Below are positions 18,334-28,652 of a DNA stretch of 64,000 nucleotides, one piece after another. The DNA is taken from assembly GCF_010500965.1 (NCBI RefSeq), contig NZ_QVMI01000017.1, positions 134,829 through 198,828 on the forward strand, read 5' to 3'. The position numbers and the translations under genes are program-made. Source of the stretch: Bacteroides sp. 51 (lineage in GTDB: Bacteria > Bacteroidota > Bacteroidia > Bacteroidales > Bacteroidaceae). How positions within the stretch are numbered: position 1 is the first letter of the stretch; each line of letters starts with the position of its first letter. Below the pieces are notes generated by a model. It did no database searches, was not told the origin of the DNA, and saw only the letters and a list, made by a program, of their open reading frames with translations.

Positions 18334-18434
18334 ATGGTACGGATCATGCGGTTTGCGTTTCATTCTCCCATACTTTAGTTCAACAGTTCTTTTGGGCTGT
18401 GTAATATTAACAGTTAAACTTTTATTTAATTATT

Positions 18435-21400
18435 ATGAAAGGAAAACGACCTCTAAGGCAAAAGCCTTTGCATTTCCCAATGCAGTTTTTTCTATTGTGC
18501 TTTTTACTTTTCATGTGCGGCGGCCATCTGATTGCGCAGAACATAGAAGTAAGAGGTAATGTCATTGATGCTTTAACGAATGAACCTTTAACCGGGGTTA
18601 CAGTTGTTGAGAAAGGAACAACCAACGGAACCATCACCGATTTTGATGGTAACTTCCTGTTAAAAGTCCCCCAGGGTGCTACTTTGCAGGTGTCGTATAT
18701 TGGTTATATCTCAATAGAGACAAAAGCTACTCCTAATTTGCGCATTAGCCTGAAAGAAGATTCCCAAACACTTGACGAAGTAGTAGTAGTCGGTTTCGGT
18801 GTACAAAAGAAAGTAAACCTTACCGGTGCCGTAGCTACGGCTAATGCCAAAGACCTGGAAGCACGCCCCGTGTCCAATGCCGTACAAGCGTTGCAGGGAC
18901 TTATTCCCGGATTGAATATTTCTAACCAGGGACACGGTGGTGAGTTGAACAATACAAAATCAATCAGCATTCGTGGTATTGGTACCGTGGGTACTGATGC
19001 GAGTAACAATCCATATTCAAAGAGCGACCCGTTGGTACTGATAGACGGGATGGAAGGCGATATCAATACCATCAATCCGCAGGATATTGAAAATATATCT
19101 GTATTGAAAGATGCGGCGGCTTCTTCTATTTACGGATCGCGCGCACCTTTTGGGGTAATTCTTATCACTACGAAAGCGGGTAAAGAAGGACGCCCTGTGA
19201 TCAATTACAATAATAGTTTCCGTTTCAACAAGCCGATCAAGTTACCTCGGATGATGAACTCCTGGGAGTATGTGAACTTCTATGATGATGCGAAGTTTAA
19301 TCAAAACAACACACATTATTATACGGAAGAATATAAGCAAAAGGTAAAAGATTACTACGATGGAAAACTGGAACCCTGGGATGTGGCCGAGGCGCAAGGA
19401 GACGGTAAATGGAATTATGACTATACCTGGGGCAATGTTGACTGGATCAGAGAGTATTTCAGAAACAGTTCTTTCTCGCAGGAACACAATGCAAGTATCA
19501 GCGGGGGAACGGGTAAATATACCTATTACCTGTCTGGTAACTACATGGGACAAGATGGTTTTATGAGATATGGAACCGATGATTACGCCCGTTATAACCT
19601 GACGGCAAAGGTTTCTGCACATATTACGGATTATGTGAAAATCGACTATTCTTCCCGTTATGTCCGCACGGATTATGAACGCCCGGCTGTACTATGGAAT
19701 GATTTCTATAATAATGTATTGCGTCGTTGTCGTCCGGTTCGTCCGATCTATGACCCGAATGGATATTACATGTCTGATATCAACTATATTGACGCTTTGC
19801 AGAATGGCGGACGCCACCGGGAGCAAAACGATGGATTATCTCAACAGATACGTATTACCATTACTCCGTTGAAGAACTGGAACATTATCGGAGAGTTTAA
19901 CATGAAAACCGATAATAACTGGACGCATTATGACCATAAGCCCGTTTATTCGCACTACGCTAATGATCCGGAGAAAGCTTATATTGCCACGATGACGGGT
20001 CCCAGTCAGAGCAAAGTATCCGAAGAAGTATATAAAGGAACCTTCCTGAATCCAAACGTGTATACCAATTATAATATAAACTTCGGTAAACACGGACTGG
20101 CTGCCACTGCCGGTATGCAGATAGAACAACAGAAATTCAGAAAAGCAAACGCTAATCGCGCGGATATGATCTCTGAAGACTTGCCTGTATTAGACTTGAC
20201 CACGAGTGGTTCTATTTATGAAATCGGTGGAGTTTATCAGGAATGGGCCAACGCCGGTTTCTTCGGACGTGTAAACTATGACTATGATGGTCGTTACCTG
20301 GTGGAAGGTAATCTTCGTTATGATGGTTCTTCCCGTTATCGCAGAGAAGACCGTTGGATACTCACTCCTTCTTTCTCTTTGGGATGGAACATTGCCCGCG
20401 AGAAGTTCTTTGAATCCTTAACGCCTTATGTTTCGACATTAAAGTTGAGAGGTTCTTATGGTGTATTGGCCAATCAAAATACGTTCAGCCTGTATCCTAC
20501 GTATAGAGTGCTGCAAGTGGGAGCTTCTAACGCCAATTGGGTAATTAATGGTGCAAAGCCAAATACAGCGCAGGCTCCCAAACTGGTTACTTCTACCTTA
20601 ACCTGGGAAAAAGTGAAAACCACCAATATCGGTTTGGATGTTGTGGCTATGGATGGTCGTCTGACCGGTTCTTTCGATTATTTCAATCGTAAAACCGAAG
20701 ACATGATGGGACCGGGTGTAGATTTACCTGTAGTATTAGGAACCGATGTGCCCAGAACAAATAATACTGACTTGAAGACATACGGATGGGAACTTCAATT
20801 GGGTTGGAGAGATAAGATCGGCGATTTCTCTTATGGCGTACGCTTCAATCTTTCGGATGCCCAAACCAAGATCTTGCGTTATGGCAACCCAACGAAAGAT
20901 TTGGGAACGTATATTGAAGGACAAAAAGTGGGTGACATCTATGGTTATACCACCATTGGTATTGCTAAGACCGAACAGGAAATGAACGACCATCTGGCCA
21001 GTCTTCCTAACGGTGGACAAAATGCACTGGGAAACCAATGGAGTGCCGGTGATATTATGTATGCAGATATAAATAATGATGGTAAGATCAATAACGGAAG
21101 TAACACACTCAACGATATGGGCGATATGAAAAAGATCGGTAATGATACTCCCCGTTTCCTCACCGGACTTAACCTGGATGCTTCATGGAAAGGTATTGAC
21201 GTGCAGATGTTCTGGCAAGGTGTACTGAAACGTGATTTTTGGCCGGGAGATCGGAATATGACATTCTGGGGTGTAACGGACGGTGAATGGTGGTCTACTT
21301 CTCTGAAAGCACACATGGACCACTATCGTCCTGAGGGCCATCCGCTGGGAGCGAATATTGATTCGTACTATCCTCGCCCTGTATTTAATACAAAGAACAA

Positions 21401-21674
21401 TAAAGTGCAGACCAAATATTTGCAGGATGCTTCTTATATCCGCTTGAAGAACGTGCAGATAGGATATACTTTCCCGAAAAGAATAGCAAATAAGTTGATG
21501 CTACAGAATCTTCGTATTTATGTATCCGGTGAAAACCTTCTTACCATTACCGATTTGAGCGACACAATGGACCCGGAAACAGCAGGCGTTGGCGGTCAGG
21601 CAAACGATCAGGCCAATGGTACGGTATATCCGTTGTCTAAAACCTATTCATTCGGATTGAGTGTAAACTTTTAA
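18435..21674 (+). CDS. SusC/RagA-family TonB-dependent outer-membrane transporter (second pair)
   Basis: 1079 residues. After a basic N terminus and signal peptide (ends near HLIAQN) come a carboxypeptidase-regulatory-like domain (VRGNVIDALTNEPLTGVTVV), the TonB-box-like DEVVVVGFGVQKK segment, a plug (SVLKDAAASSIYGSRAPFGV) and a long beta-barrel ending SFGLSVNF. It imports oligosaccharides with the SusD protein encoded 12 bases downstream. It differs widely in sequence from the SusC at 10163-13372, so the two pairs are not a recent duplication and may take different fragments of one glycan. It is divergent from the HTCS. Confidence 0.95.
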   Translation: MKGKRPLRQKPLHFPMQFFLLCFLLFMCGGHLIAQNIEVRGNVIDALTNEPLTGVTVVEKGTTNGTITDFDGNFLLKVPQGATLQVSYIGYISIETKATPNLRISLKEDSQTLDEVVVVGFGVQKKVNLTGAVATANAKDLEARPVSNAVQALQGLIPGLNISNQGHGGELNNTKSISIRGIGTVGTDASNNPYSKSDPLVLIDGMEGDINTINPQDIENISVLKDAAASSIYGSRAPFGVILITTKAGKEGRPVINYNNSFRFNKPIKLPRMMNSWEYVNFYDDAKFNQNNTHYYTEEYKQKVKDYYDGKLEPWDVAEAQGDGKWNYDYTWGNVDWIREYFRNSSFSQEHNASISGGTGKYTYYLSGNYMGQDGFMRYGTDDYARYNLTAKVSAHITDYVKIDYSSRYVRTDYERPAVLWNDFYNNVLRRCRPVRPIYDPNGYYMSDINYIDALQNGGRHREQNDGLSQQIRITITPLKNWNIIGEFNMKTDNNWTHYDHKPVYSHYANDPEKAYIATMTGPSQSKVSEEVYKGTFLNPNVYTNYNINFGKHGLAATAGMQIEQQKFRKANANRADMISEDLPVLDLTTSGSIYEIGGVYQEWANAGFFGRVNYDYDGRYLVEGNLRYDGSSRYRREDRWILTPSFSLGWNIAREKFFESLTPYVSTLKLRGSYGVLANQNTFSLYPTYRVLQVGASNANWVINGAKPNTAQAPKLVTSTLTWEKVKTTNIGLDVVAMDGRLTGSFDYFNRKTEDMMGPGVDLPVVLGTDVPRTNNTDLKTYGWELQLGWRDKIGDFSYGVRFNLSDAQTKILRYGNPTKDLGTYIEGQKVGDIYGYTTIGIAKTEQEMNDHLASLPNGGQNALGNQWSAGDIMYADINNDGKINNGSNTLNDMGDMKKIGNDTPRFLTGLNLDASWKGIDVQMFWQGVLKRDFWPGDRNMTFWGVTDGEWWSTSLKAHMDHYRPEGHPLGANIDSYYPRPVFNTKNNKVQTKYLQDASYIRLKNVQIGYTFPKRIANKLMLQNLRIYVSGENLLTITDLSDTMDPETAGVGGQANDQANGTVYPLSKTYSFGLSVNF

Positions 21675-21686
21675 ATCAATACAATA

Positions 21687-23669
21687 ATGAAACAGAATAC
21701 ATATTTATCTATTTTAAAGGGGGTTGCATTAAGCCTTTCCTTTACATTTCTGGCAAGTTGTAATGACTTTCTGGATATCACCCCGCCATCTACCGTTTCT
21801 CCGGAAATGTATTTGGTTGAGGAATCTCAACTGGCAGCGTATACGATCAGGTATTACCAGGAAAACTTTCCGCGACTGAACGATCAGTATGGAGGAGATG
21901 TGGTCACAGATAATGCTACCACGAAAGCCGTAAATAACCGCTATGTACCGGGAGAGTGGAAAACACCCGAGAAAGACGGCGATTGGGACTTTAAACGCAT
22001 TTACGAAATGAACTACTACCTGGAAACCGTAGTGCCCCGGCTGGAAGCAAACGAGATTAAAGGTGATCCGGTTAAGATTAAGCACTATGTTGGCGAAGGT
22101 TATTACTTGCGCGCATATCAGTATTTCTTTCGTTTAAAGAAACTGGGCGACTTCCCTATCATAACAAGAACATTCTCTGATGATGAGGTTGAGGCTTTGG
22201 TTGAAACTTCTCAGAGACAACCCCGCAATGAAGTGGCGCGTTTCATTTTGAGCGATTTGGATAAAGCCATCGCATTATTAACCAATAATCCCGATGGTGG
22301 AAAAGCGCGAATCACACTAAATGCCGCTTTGGTACTGAAAGCGCGTGTTGCTCTTTTCGAAGCAACCTGGTTGAAATATCATGCCGGAACTCCGCTTGTG
22401 CCTAATGGCCCTAACTGGCCGGGAAAGGACAAAGCGTATAATGCAAATTATCAGTTCCCCAGCGGGTCTTTACAGGGAGAAATTAATTTCTTCCTTGATG
22501 AAGCGATGAAAGCTTCGGAAATTGTGGCCGATGCTATTCAACTGGAAACAAACAGTAAAGTGATTCAGGAGAGCCTGGGAGATCCCGCCAATGATTATTA
22601 TAATATGTTTGCCACTCAGGACCCACAGAAATATGCAGAGGTTATATTCTTCCGTCCGTACAGCACGGCTCTGAATTTGGGAACAGACTATAATCACCAC
22701 ATTTATCATGGTTATGCACGCGGCTATACACGCCAGATGGAACAAGTATTCCTGATGCAGAATGGTCTGCCCGTGTATGCTAATGGTAGCGGATATGCCG
22801 GTGATGATTTTATTGGCGATACGAAGGTGGATCGCGACTGGCGCTGGCGTCTTTTTATGAAGGCTCCGGGCGAGGTGAAGGCTTTTATCAATACATCGAC
22901 TATTGAGCGATTCAGTGACGCCCCTATGGTGTATTCCAATGACGTTAAATACTCTACTTCAACCGGTTATCTTATAGGAAAGGCTTATTCGCACGACTAT
23001 AATAACCAGATCCTGAATAAAGACGAAACGGCTTCCATCATGGTGCGTGCCGTAGAAGCATACCTGACTTATCTGGAAGCGTATTATGAAAAGAATGGCC
23101 GCGTAGATGGCAAAGCCGGTTTGTATTGGAAAGCTATTCGGGCAAGAGCCGGAGTGGATACCGATTACAGTAAAACTATAGCCGCTACGGATATGGCAAA
23201 AGAATCGGCAAACGACTGGGGAGCGTACTCGCATGGGCAGTTGATTGATGCAACGCTGTATAATATTCGTCGCGAACGCCGTTGCGAATTTATTGGCGAG
23301 GGTTTCCGTTACGATGATGTAATCCGTTGGAGAGCTATGGATCAGTTGAACGGTTATCAACTTGAAGGCTGTAAACTATTTGGTCCGATGTTGGCTAATT
23401 ATGACCAATCTAAACTGGTTTACGATAAGAGCGATAAAGAAAACACGGTTTCTTCGCCAACGAAGAGTATCTACGTCCGCCCCTTCCAGGTGGCATCCAA
23501 TAGTTTGCTGTATGATGGTATCAAGTTTATTGAACCCCATTACCTGACTCCTATCGCCGAGAAACATTTCCTCATTACCTCTCAGAATGGCGATAATCCG
23601 GAGACTTCTCCGATTTACCAAAATCCGGGATGGTCGATTAAAGCGAACGAGGCACCGAAATTGCCATAA
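21687..23669 (+). CDS. SusD/RagB-family glycan-binding lipoprotein (second pair)
   Basis: 660 residues with a lipoprotein signal (FTFLASCNDFLDITPP). The helical SusD core is seen in HYVGEGYYLRAYQYFFRL, and the C-terminal NIRRERRCEFIGEGFRYDD and NPGWS motifs fit the family. It is surface-exposed and partners the SusC just upstream. Compared with the first SusD it has a different glycan-binding middle region. It is followed after 12 bases by the GH88 gene in the same operon. Confidence 0.95.
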   Translation: MKQNTYLSILKGVALSLSFTFLASCNDFLDITPPSTVSPEMYLVEESQLAAYTIRYYQENFPRLNDQYGGDVVTDNATTKAVNNRYVPGEWKTPEKDGDWDFKRIYEMNYYLETVVPRLEANEIKGDPVKIKHYVGEGYYLRAYQYFFRLKKLGDFPIITRTFSDDEVEALVETSQRQPRNEVARFILSDLDKAIALLTNNPDGGKARITLNAALVLKARVALFEATWLKYHAGTPLVPNGPNWPGKDKAYNANYQFPSGSLQGEINFFLDEAMKASEIVADAIQLETNSKVIQESLGDPANDYYNMFATQDPQKYAEVIFFRPYSTALNLGTDYNHHIYHGYARGYTRQMEQVFLMQNGLPVYANGSGYAGDDFIGDTKVDRDWRWRLFMKAPGEVKAFINTSTIERFSDAPMVYSNDVKYSTSTGYLIGKAYSHDYNNQILNKDETASIMVRAVEAYLTYLEAYYEKNGRVDGKAGLYWKAIRARAGVDTDYSKTIAATDMAKESANDWGAYSHGQLIDATLYNIRRERRCEFIGEGFRYDDVIRWRAMDQLNGYQLEGCKLFGPMLANYDQSKLVYDKSDKENTVSSPTKSIYVRPFQVASNSLLYDGIKFIEPHYLTPIAEKHFLITSQNGDNPETSPIYQNPGWSIKANEAPKLP

Positions 23670-23681
23670 TATCGTTAGTGT

Positions 23682-24899
23682 ATGAAATTAAAGAATATAG
23701 TATTAGTTTGTTTTCTCCTTGCAGGCATTAGCGCCTGCAAGGCCTCAGAAGAAGGTTTGGTGAAGGATAACTTCAGTTTTGCCACAAAGCAGTTGGAGTA
23801 TGCACTGAAATGTTCGGACGCTGTTCTGACTCAGAAGCCGACCGAAAAGAATGGACGTGCAAAGGTTATTCCACGGACCATCGAAAAAGATGGTTCGCTG
23901 CGTGTGGTGTCCTCTCATGATTGGTGCTCCGGGTTTTTCCCGGGCACCCTTTGGATGATGTACCAGTATACGGGTGATGAAAACTGGAAAGATGCTGCCG
24001 CAAGATACACCTGGTCTATAGAAGGTGCTAAGTTTCATCGGGGGACGCATGACCTGGGCTTTATGATCTTCTTACCTTACGGAAAAGCCTATCAGCTAAC
24101 CGGCGAGGAACGCTATAAAGATGTGGCTTTACAGGCGGCAAAAACATTGAGCACCCGCTTTAATCCTACCATAGGTTGTATCCGCTCGTGGGATTGGAAC
24201 AGGCAGAAGTGGCAGTATCCGGTTATCATTGACAACCTGATGAACCTGGAACTCTTGTTTTGGGCTACAGAAATGACAGGCGACTCTACGTATTATAATA
24301 TGGCGGTGAGCCATGCGGATAAAACTTTGAAGAATCATTTCCGGCCGGATTATTCTTCCTATCATGTGATTAATTATGATACCATCACAGGGGGAGTAAT
24401 TTCAAAAGAAACGTTGCAGGGTTATAGTGATGAATCGGTCTGGTCCAGGGGGCAGGCGTGGGCTTTGTATGGTTACACCATGTCCTACCGCTTTACGCAC
24501 AAGCAAGAATATTTGAATTGCGCCAAAGCCGTGGCCGATTTAATGTTGAATTATCCCGGACTGCCGGAAGACCTGATTCCGTATTGGGACATGAGCGATC
24601 CGGGCATCCCAAATGTTTCGCGCGATGCATCGGCAGCTTGTATCATGGCCTCCGGTTTGTATGAGTTGTCGGAAGTATTGCCTATTGATGGGGCAAAGTA
24701 CAGGCAGAAAGCGGATCAGATATTGGAAAACCTCTCAAAAGGTTATCGCGCCCAGGTTGGTACGCACCAAGGATTTCTTTTGCTTCATTCTACGGGCAAC
24801 CGTCCGGCAAATGATGAGGTAGATGCACCGATTTCGTATGCCGATTATTATTATTTAGAGGCATTGCTGCGGAAAGCTACGCTGGATAAAGCGAAATAA
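23682..24899 (+). CDS. Glycoside hydrolase family 88, unsaturated glucuronyl/uronyl hydrolase
   Basis: 405 residues with a lipoprotein-type signal (LLAGISACKAS), so probably periplasmic or membrane-anchored. It has the alpha6/alpha6-barrel sequence pattern of UGL: HDLGFM (Asp124) and VIIDNLMNLELLFW (Asp184), spaced as the two key Asp residues of the Bacillus enzyme, plus SVWSRGQAWALYGYTM and DASAACIMASGLYELS. UGL enzymes remove the 4,5-unsaturated uronic acid left by polysaccharide lyases. No lyase gene is present in this window, so one must act from elsewhere. It is last in the susC-susD-GH88 operon. Confidence 0.9.
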   Translation: MKLKNIVLVCFLLAGISACKASEEGLVKDNFSFATKQLEYALKCSDAVLTQKPTEKNGRAKVIPRTIEKDGSLRVVSSHDWCSGFFPGTLWMMYQYTGDENWKDAAARYTWSIEGAKFHRGTHDLGFMIFLPYGKAYQLTGEERYKDVALQAAKTLSTRFNPTIGCIRSWDWNRQKWQYPVIIDNLMNLELLFWATEMTGDSTYYNMAVSHADKTLKNHFRPDYSSYHVINYDTITGGVISKETLQGYSDESVWSRGQAWALYGYTMSYRFTHKQEYLNCAKAVADLMLNYPGLPEDLIPYWDMSDPGIPNVSRDASAACIMASGLYELSEVLPIDGAKYRQKADQILENLSKGYRAQVGTHQGFLLLHSTGNRPANDEVDAPISYADYYYLEALLRKATLDKAK

Positions 24900-25206
24900 C
24901 GTGAATTCTTATATCGGACTCGCGTTAAATAGCTTTCTGTCAGAATGACAATTTGATATCCTACTATGCCCTGAATTGTAAATTCGGGACTTATGGCCGG
25001 GGGGAGAGAATAAACGGCAAAAGAATCGTGTTAGAGGGAAAGCGAAAAGATGCGTATTTGTGAAGTTCTTAATCAAAAGCATGCAATGTGGTTGTAAGTT
25101 CAAGCAAAATGAAGTAGAATATGTAGTTTGTGTGGAAAATATGTATTCTATTTCTTTCGTTCGAAATTATTCAACCAGAGAATGAAAACCTATAAAATGA
25201 AACACG

Positions 25207-25345
25207 CTGGACACTTGAGCCACGCGCTGTCTACACTTGAGCCGCGCGCTGTTGATACTTGAGCGCTTGACTGTCTACACTTGAGCGCTTGACTGTCGAT
25301 ACTTGAGCCGCGTGCTATCGACAGTACGCGGCTCAAGTGTAGACA
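25207..25345. repeat. 22-bp tandem repeat array with one inverted unit
   Basis: Five direct units start at 25207, 25229, 25251, 25273 and 25295, each 22 bp and sharing ACTTGAG; unit four is GTCTACACTTGAGCGCTTGA followed by CT. A sixth unit at 25324-25345 is inverted and can pair with the fifth (ACTTGAGCCGCGT with ACGCGGCTCAAGT). The rest of the gap 24900-25536 is AT-rich with no gene seen. It lies between convergent genes. Confidence 0.8.
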
Positions 25346-25536
25346 GTCGAGCGCTACTATACTCTCAAATGTCAGTAATACGCTACAAAAACATGCCTAA
25401 CATCTGTTTTTAACATCTCATTGAGGGGTTTTAAAATATTGGCATGTAATTGATATGGTGTAAATATAATCTTTTTGATTGCTATTTAGTTAAATTCGAA
25501 TCTTTTTGATTATTCTCGAAACGCGTTCTTTATGTC

Positions 25537-28413
25537 CTATTCCTTACCCGCCGTTATCTTCTGAAGAAACTCATATAAATTATCCTTCTCTCCCAGATTC
25601 AACTTCTTCCGTAGCCGGTACCGGGTAATTTCAACCCCTCGTGTTGATAAATTCAACAATGGTGCAATCTCTTTCGATATCATATTCATACGAATATACA
25701 CACATAGCATTTTCTCTTTCTTATTCAATCCGGGAAATTGTGATTCCAGGATACTGATAAAACCATGATGCAGCGCATCAAAGTTTGTCTGAAAGCTGTC
25801 CATATCGCTATCATGCCCCAGATTGACATCTATTTTATTAATCAGTCGCAGATTCTTCCGGCGCAGACTTGGCAGGTCGGCATCATTAATTGCATTTCCC
25901 ATATGGATCACCTCTTTCTTAATCTCTCTGAGGATCTCATTCTTCCGCGTCAGATTCAGGGTTGAGTTAACCAGTTCTGCCGTTTTGTGCCTTAGTTCCG
26001 CTTTCAGGTTCTCTTCTTGCAGTGAGTCTATCTTCTTGTCTTTAATCTCATTTTCCTGTTTGAACTCCAACTCTTTTTGTAGAATCTCCTGCTCCTTCTG
26101 TAGAATCAGCAATTTCCGATTCTCCTGTATACGCTGCCATATGGAGTATATCAACAAGATGAACAATGTTCCATACAAGATATACGCCCATATGCTTCGA
26201 TACCAGGGCGCTTTAATCCTGAAAGTGAACGAAGCAATGGCCGGTGTTAATGAGCTGTTTGTTATTGCCCTCACCTCAAAGGTGTATTGCCCTTCCCTCA
26301 GATGCGTGAAATCTTTCATGGTTTGCTTACTATACTCACTCCATTCTTCCTTCTCATTGCCCAGCAGCCTCCATGAATAAATGGCATTTTGCAAGGGATC
26401 GAATATACTTGTGCTATATTCCATCCTCAATGAATTGTGCGAATAAGGCAATACAATCTCTTCCTCCTGTGTAGTGAAACTCTTACCATAAATAAGCGAA
26501 TCCTGATAAGTCGTATTATACACCTTCCTGATTTGCAGATTCACCGGCCGGTGGGCTACATCTTTTTGCTCCGCATTGATCAGCGAAAACCCATCTTCGG
26601 TACCAACCAGAATTTCGTCTTCATGATAGAAATAAATATCTTCAAAGTCTTCGATTAATGAGTTGCTGAGGTATGACTCATATTTATTCTTTTCATAAAC
26701 TTTTTCTTTCGGATTATATCTTACCAGCTTCAATGTGCCATTGGCAACATACCAGATGTTTCTTTTTTCATCTTGCTTTATATACGTATAATGCGTCTTT
26801 CCATCCAGCAAATCTTCCAGTTCTTTATATACTTCCAGCGAGTCGGTAAGCTGATTATACCGGTATAAACCATTAACAGATGTCAGTACAATGCTATTAT
26901 CTATGCGTGATATGCAAATGTTTCCTTGTATCGGGAACTTTTCGCTATTATAGTTCTTGATGTTCTCTACATTCTTCAGATCATCAGAAATATGTAGCCT
27001 ACATACTCCATATTCGCTATTCGCTATCCATATGCTGTTTCCCATATCCTCTGCCAGCATCGTTTTGCATGATTGCGAAAAACCAGCTATCCGATGTGCG
27101 AATCTCCATGTTCCATTTTCTTTCCGGACAACATAAAGGCCGGAGTATGTGCCCCCAATCAATACGTCTTCTTTGTTGTTGAATGATAATAGATTCCATG
27201 TGGGGAGTGTGTTTTTGATCTTTTCCGCTTTCCCGCCGTTAAGGACAAATAACCCATTATCGGAATTGCAGAATGCATCGCCTTGAATATGCCGTACCGA
27301 CCATACCTGTCCTTCCGTTCCCGGTAGGAGGCGGATATCCAATTCCTTTTCTTTCGTTAGCCTTTCGGCCTCTGCATGGTATAGTCCTTGGTTTGTTCCC
27401 AGGTATAAATTTCCTTCTTTTACACAAGCGCTATAGCCCGATCCAATCATCTTGCTTTTACATATGGATAGAATGGGCGAGTTGAGATGAATACAATCGA
27501 TGCCGTTATCCAGACCAGCCCATAGATTATCATCTTTATCGAAATATAATTTTAATGCGGTTTTGTTTTGTAGTCCGTTGTCTATCGTAATATGTTCAAT
27601 CTCGTCGCTATCCAGATGGATGAGTAGTATGCCGTTTTGCACGGAACCCAATGCCAGGTATTCGTTATTCATGGCTGCACAAAAAATCTGATTGCTTTCG
27701 ATGAAACGGCTGGCTGTACCTTGGTAGGGTGTGATTTGTCCATCATTGAAGAAATAAAGCCCGTTGCGGCTACTTATCAGCAAGAGCCCATGGCGCGTTG
27801 GGAGGATATCGACAATTTTTAAGTCTCCTAAATGCGATGTGCCGGATATTGGGGTTAATTTATCATCATTGAGTTCCATTAATCCCTGGTTGGTGAATAC
27901 ATATAATGTATTGCCAATGGTGGTTGACGATACAATCCTGTAGTCTGTTCCTATGGTGGATAGCTTTTTGTCTTTCCAGTGGAATATAGCGTTATTGGAA
28001 GTAAAGTATACGCTGTTGTCGTCTGTTATATCAATATTCCATATCACACCAATCTTGATATCTTTCGGGAGCATATCGGATAGACTGAAATAGATCAGTT
28101 CTCCTTTGTTGTTGGATACATAATACCCGAATTGTTCTAATCCGCCGGCGTATATGTAGTTGTCCTTTCCGGTTTTAACAGCCCTCATCTTGGTATACTT
28201 GAATGAGTAACAATTCCAGTATACACCATCGAATTCGAGCAAACCCTTTCTATTGGCAATATACATCCACCCGTTAGGATGTTGCGTAATTTGCCAGTTC
28301 TGGTTACCCGCACCATATTCTTGTTTGCTGTAATTACTAATGGTGTATTGCCAACTGGCAGATACGGGCACGGCAAATGCGGTGAAGAATAATAAAATGA
28401 ACAGGTTTTTCAT
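25537..28413 (-). CDS. Propeller/Y_Y_Y one-component membrane regulator with LuxR-type HTH
   Basis: 958 residues. A signal peptide is followed by propeller repeats (for example HPNGWMYIANRKGLLEFDG), a Y_Y_Y domain (YSWRLLGNEKEEWSEYSK), one membrane helix (WAYILYGTLFILLIYSIW), a long charged coiled coil, and a C-terminal LuxR-type helix-turn-helix (ISKEIAPLLNLSTRGVEITR). There is no kinase or receiver, so signal is probably passed mechanically through the membrane to the DNA-binding end. It is convergent with the GH88 operon and may be a second regulator of the PUL, but regulation of other genes is equally possible. Confidence 0.85.
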   Translation of the reverse strand: MKNLFILLFFTAFAVPVSASWQYTISNYSKQEYGAGNQNWQITQHPNGWMYIANRKGLLEFDGVYWNCYSFKYTKMRAVKTGKDNYIYAGGLEQFGYYVSNNKGELIYFSLSDMLPKDIKIGVIWNIDITDDNSVYFTSNNAIFHWKDKKLSTIGTDYRIVSSTTIGNTLYVFTNQGLMELNDDKLTPISGTSHLGDLKIVDILPTRHGLLLISSRNGLYFFNDGQITPYQGTASRFIESNQIFCAAMNNEYLALGSVQNGILLIHLDSDEIEHITIDNGLQNKTALKLYFDKDDNLWAGLDNGIDCIHLNSPILSICKSKMIGSGYSACVKEGNLYLGTNQGLYHAEAERLTKEKELDIRLLPGTEGQVWSVRHIQGDAFCNSDNGLFVLNGGKAEKIKNTLPTWNLLSFNNKEDVLIGGTYSGLYVVRKENGTWRFAHRIAGFSQSCKTMLAEDMGNSIWIANSEYGVCRLHISDDLKNVENIKNYNSEKFPIQGNICISRIDNSIVLTSVNGLYRYNQLTDSLEVYKELEDLLDGKTHYTYIKQDEKRNIWYVANGTLKLVRYNPKEKVYEKNKYESYLSNSLIEDFEDIYFYHEDEILVGTEDGFSLINAEQKDVAHRPVNLQIRKVYNTTYQDSLIYGKSFTTQEEEIVLPYSHNSLRMEYSTSIFDPLQNAIYSWRLLGNEKEEWSEYSKQTMKDFTHLREGQYTFEVRAITNSSLTPAIASFTFRIKAPWYRSIWAYILYGTLFILLIYSIWQRIQENRKLLILQKEQEILQKELEFKQENEIKDKKIDSLQEENLKAELRHKTAELVNSTLNLTRKNEILREIKKEVIHMGNAINDADLPSLRRKNLRLINKIDVNLGHDSDMDSFQTNFDALHHGFISILESQFPGLNKKEKMLCVYIRMNMISKEIAPLLNLSTRGVEITRYRLRKKLNLGEKDNLYEFLQKITAGKE

Positions 28414-28456
28414 ATGGCATTAGTATAGATTAAGTCGGAACACTTCACGTGCAGAA

Positions 28457-28464
28457 CAAAGTTA
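28457..28464 (-). promoter_or_regulatory. Possible -7 element of the propeller regulator gene
   Basis: TAACTTTG on the minus strand fits TAnnTTTG and lies about 45 bases before the start codon. No clear -33 element is visible. Confidence 0.4.
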
Positions 28465-28624
28465 AGTATATCTTTGAAATAGAATGCTTGTATTGACAAT
28501 TTCTTTTAAGAATAGAAGTGTATGGCTTTGAATGTTTTATTCCGCTGATTATCAATGTTGTGTTTTTGTGTTGAGTATATTTTGATGTAGTTAAATACTG
28601 CTTTTGTTGAATTTTTGATGTGCT

Positions 28625-28652
28625 GTAGGGGCGGTTCGCGAACCGCCCCTAC
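28625..28652. repeat. REP hairpin with GTAG on both sides
   Basis: GTAG, then the 20-base palindrome GGGCGGTTCGCGAACCGCCC, then CTAC: a perfect 28-base palindrome. It looks like an inverted REP pair that has lost its spacer. The TAG stop codon of the permease gene at 28649 lies inside the outer GTAG. Confidence 0.85.
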
